This document shows, piece by piece, positions 63,512 through 64,000 of a stretch of 64,000 bases of DNA (its first letter is position 1; each line of letters begins with the position of its first letter). The notes beneath the pieces are model-generated. The model searched no databases, was not told the origin of the DNA, and saw only the letters and a list, made by a program, of their open reading frames with translations. Source of the DNA: Bacteroidota bacterium (lineage in GTDB: Bacteria; Bacteroidota; Bacteroidia; UBA8524); NCBI GenBank assembly GCA_016124735.1, contig WGMZ01000038.1, positions 1 through 64,000 of the forward strand. The letters are read 5' to 3'. A program made the position numbers and the translations under genes.

Positions 63512-64000
63512 TTGTCAGGAATTTATTTTCATATCCCATTTTGCAGCAAAGCCTGTGCGTATTGCGACTTTCACTTTTCAACATCATTGAAGCTGAAAAG
63601 TGAGGTTCTTTCTGCCATGAAGGCTGAGCTGGAGCACCGTTTGGCCCATTGCAATTGGCAATCCATTCAGAGTATCTATTTTGGAGGTGGTACTCCCAGT
63701 CTTCTCAATGCTTCAGAGATAGATGATCTTCTAAAACCCATATGGAAGCGTTTCGGAAAGGAAATTCAGGAATTCACGCTCGAAGCCAATCCTGATGATC
63801 TCAGTCCGGAAAAACTTCATGCCCTTCGAAAGATTGGTGTAAACCGCTTGAGCATCGGAATTCAATCCTTCTTCCAGGAAGATTTGGAATGGATGAACCG
63901 AAGCCACAATGCAGAACAAGCAGAACAATGTTTGAGGGACGCCAAACAGGCCGGGTTTAAGTCATTCAATACAGACCTGATATTCGGTTACCCTTTACTA
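63512..64000 (+). CDS. hemW: Radical SAM heme chaperone HemW, 5' part
   Basis: The first 163 codons of a gene that runs past the window end. The start is TTG 63512, which gives MSGIYFHIPFCSKACAYCDF, the standard N terminus. The radical SAM cluster motif is C11-x3-C15-x2-C18. Next come YFGGGTPSLL (SAM binding) and FTLEANPDDLSPEKLHALRKIGVNRLSIGIQSF. HemW was once annotated as oxygen-independent coproporphyrinogen oxidase but is a heme-delivery protein. Its divergence from the DUF4271-hemD pair keeps heme-related genes together. Confidence 0.93.
   Translation, partial: MSGIYFHIPFCSKACAYCDFHFSTSLKLKSEVLSAMKAELEHRLAHCNWQSIQSIYFGGGTPSLLNASEIDDLLKPIWKRFGKEIQEFTLEANPDDLSPEKLHALRKIGVNRLSIGIQSFFQEDLEWMNRSHNAEQAEQCLRDAKQAGFKSFNTDLIFGYPLL

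Noticed and set aside
1..64000. CRISPR arrays, tRNA or rRNA genes, insertion sequences, phage genes
   Set aside because: No regular spaced repeats, cloverleaf-like sequences, transposase motifs or phage structural genes were seen on reading both strands.

Overview
The window comes from a member of the phylum Bacteroidota. Several independent signs agree. It holds a complete type IX secretion/gliding motor locus (gldK, gldL, gldM, gldN, a PorP/SprF-like gene). It encodes a secreted protein with a gliding-associated C-terminal sorting domain. It carries families largely confined to the phylum (an IPExxxVDY protein, DUF2480, DUF4271). Many genes start just after a TAnnTTTG -7 promoter box. GC content is moderate. 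I see no rRNA, tRNA, CRISPR array or insertion sequence, so this looks like ordinary chromosome. A rank below phylum cannot be read safely from this piece.

Layout, left to right. 0.2-6.6 kb: an RsmI-like methyltransferase, a TetR regulator with a palindromic operator beside a lone paaA, a first ECF sigma/membrane-spanning beta-barrel pair, the 2-oxoglutarate dehydrogenase E2 gene, and a MarR regulator. 6.6-12 kb (minus): nadD-gmk-yicC, a DMT transporter, menB and menD. 12-15.5 kb: an outer-membrane protein and a TonB-dependent receptor preceded by a clear TPP riboswitch, which makes the receptor a likely thiamine importer. 15.7-21.2 kb (minus): a tightly overlapping carotenoid operon (ECF sigma, crtI, crtB, an unknown gene, a CrtYcd-type lycopene cyclase, a CrtD-like desaturase). 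21.4-28.6 kb: queD-folE, a multi-PAS histidine kinase with a stand-alone receiver, an MmcQ/YjbR protein, serS, mscL and tyrS.

28.7-37.7 kb: an AT-rich pair of secreted-protein genes (a cysteine-rich small protein and a modular T9SS cargo), cinA, a second E2 gene, a secreted protein with YD-like repeats, and a second ECF sigma/membrane-spanning beta-barrel pair with the same architecture as the first. 37.8-48.8 kb: pyrG, the cell-shape operon mreB-mreC-mreD-mrdA-rodA, and acpP-fabF-rnc-purH. 48.9-53.3 kb: an IPExxxVDY gene coupled to pyk, a DUF2480 gene, and ftcD. 53.4-61.7 kb (minus): the T9SS motor locus porP, gldK, gldL, gldM, gldN, followed after a terminator by a second gldM-gldN pair. 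61.8-64 kb: hemD, a DUF4271 gene, and the 5' end of hemW running off the window.

Most of the content is housekeeping. The points most worth attention are the two dual-membrane-spanning anti-sigma candidates, the duplicated gldM-gldN pair, the TPP-riboswitch receptor whose promoter lies in the carotenoid operon, repeated TTTGTTWAAC sites in front of that operon, and frequent very short or absent 5' leaders, several with TTG or GTG starts.
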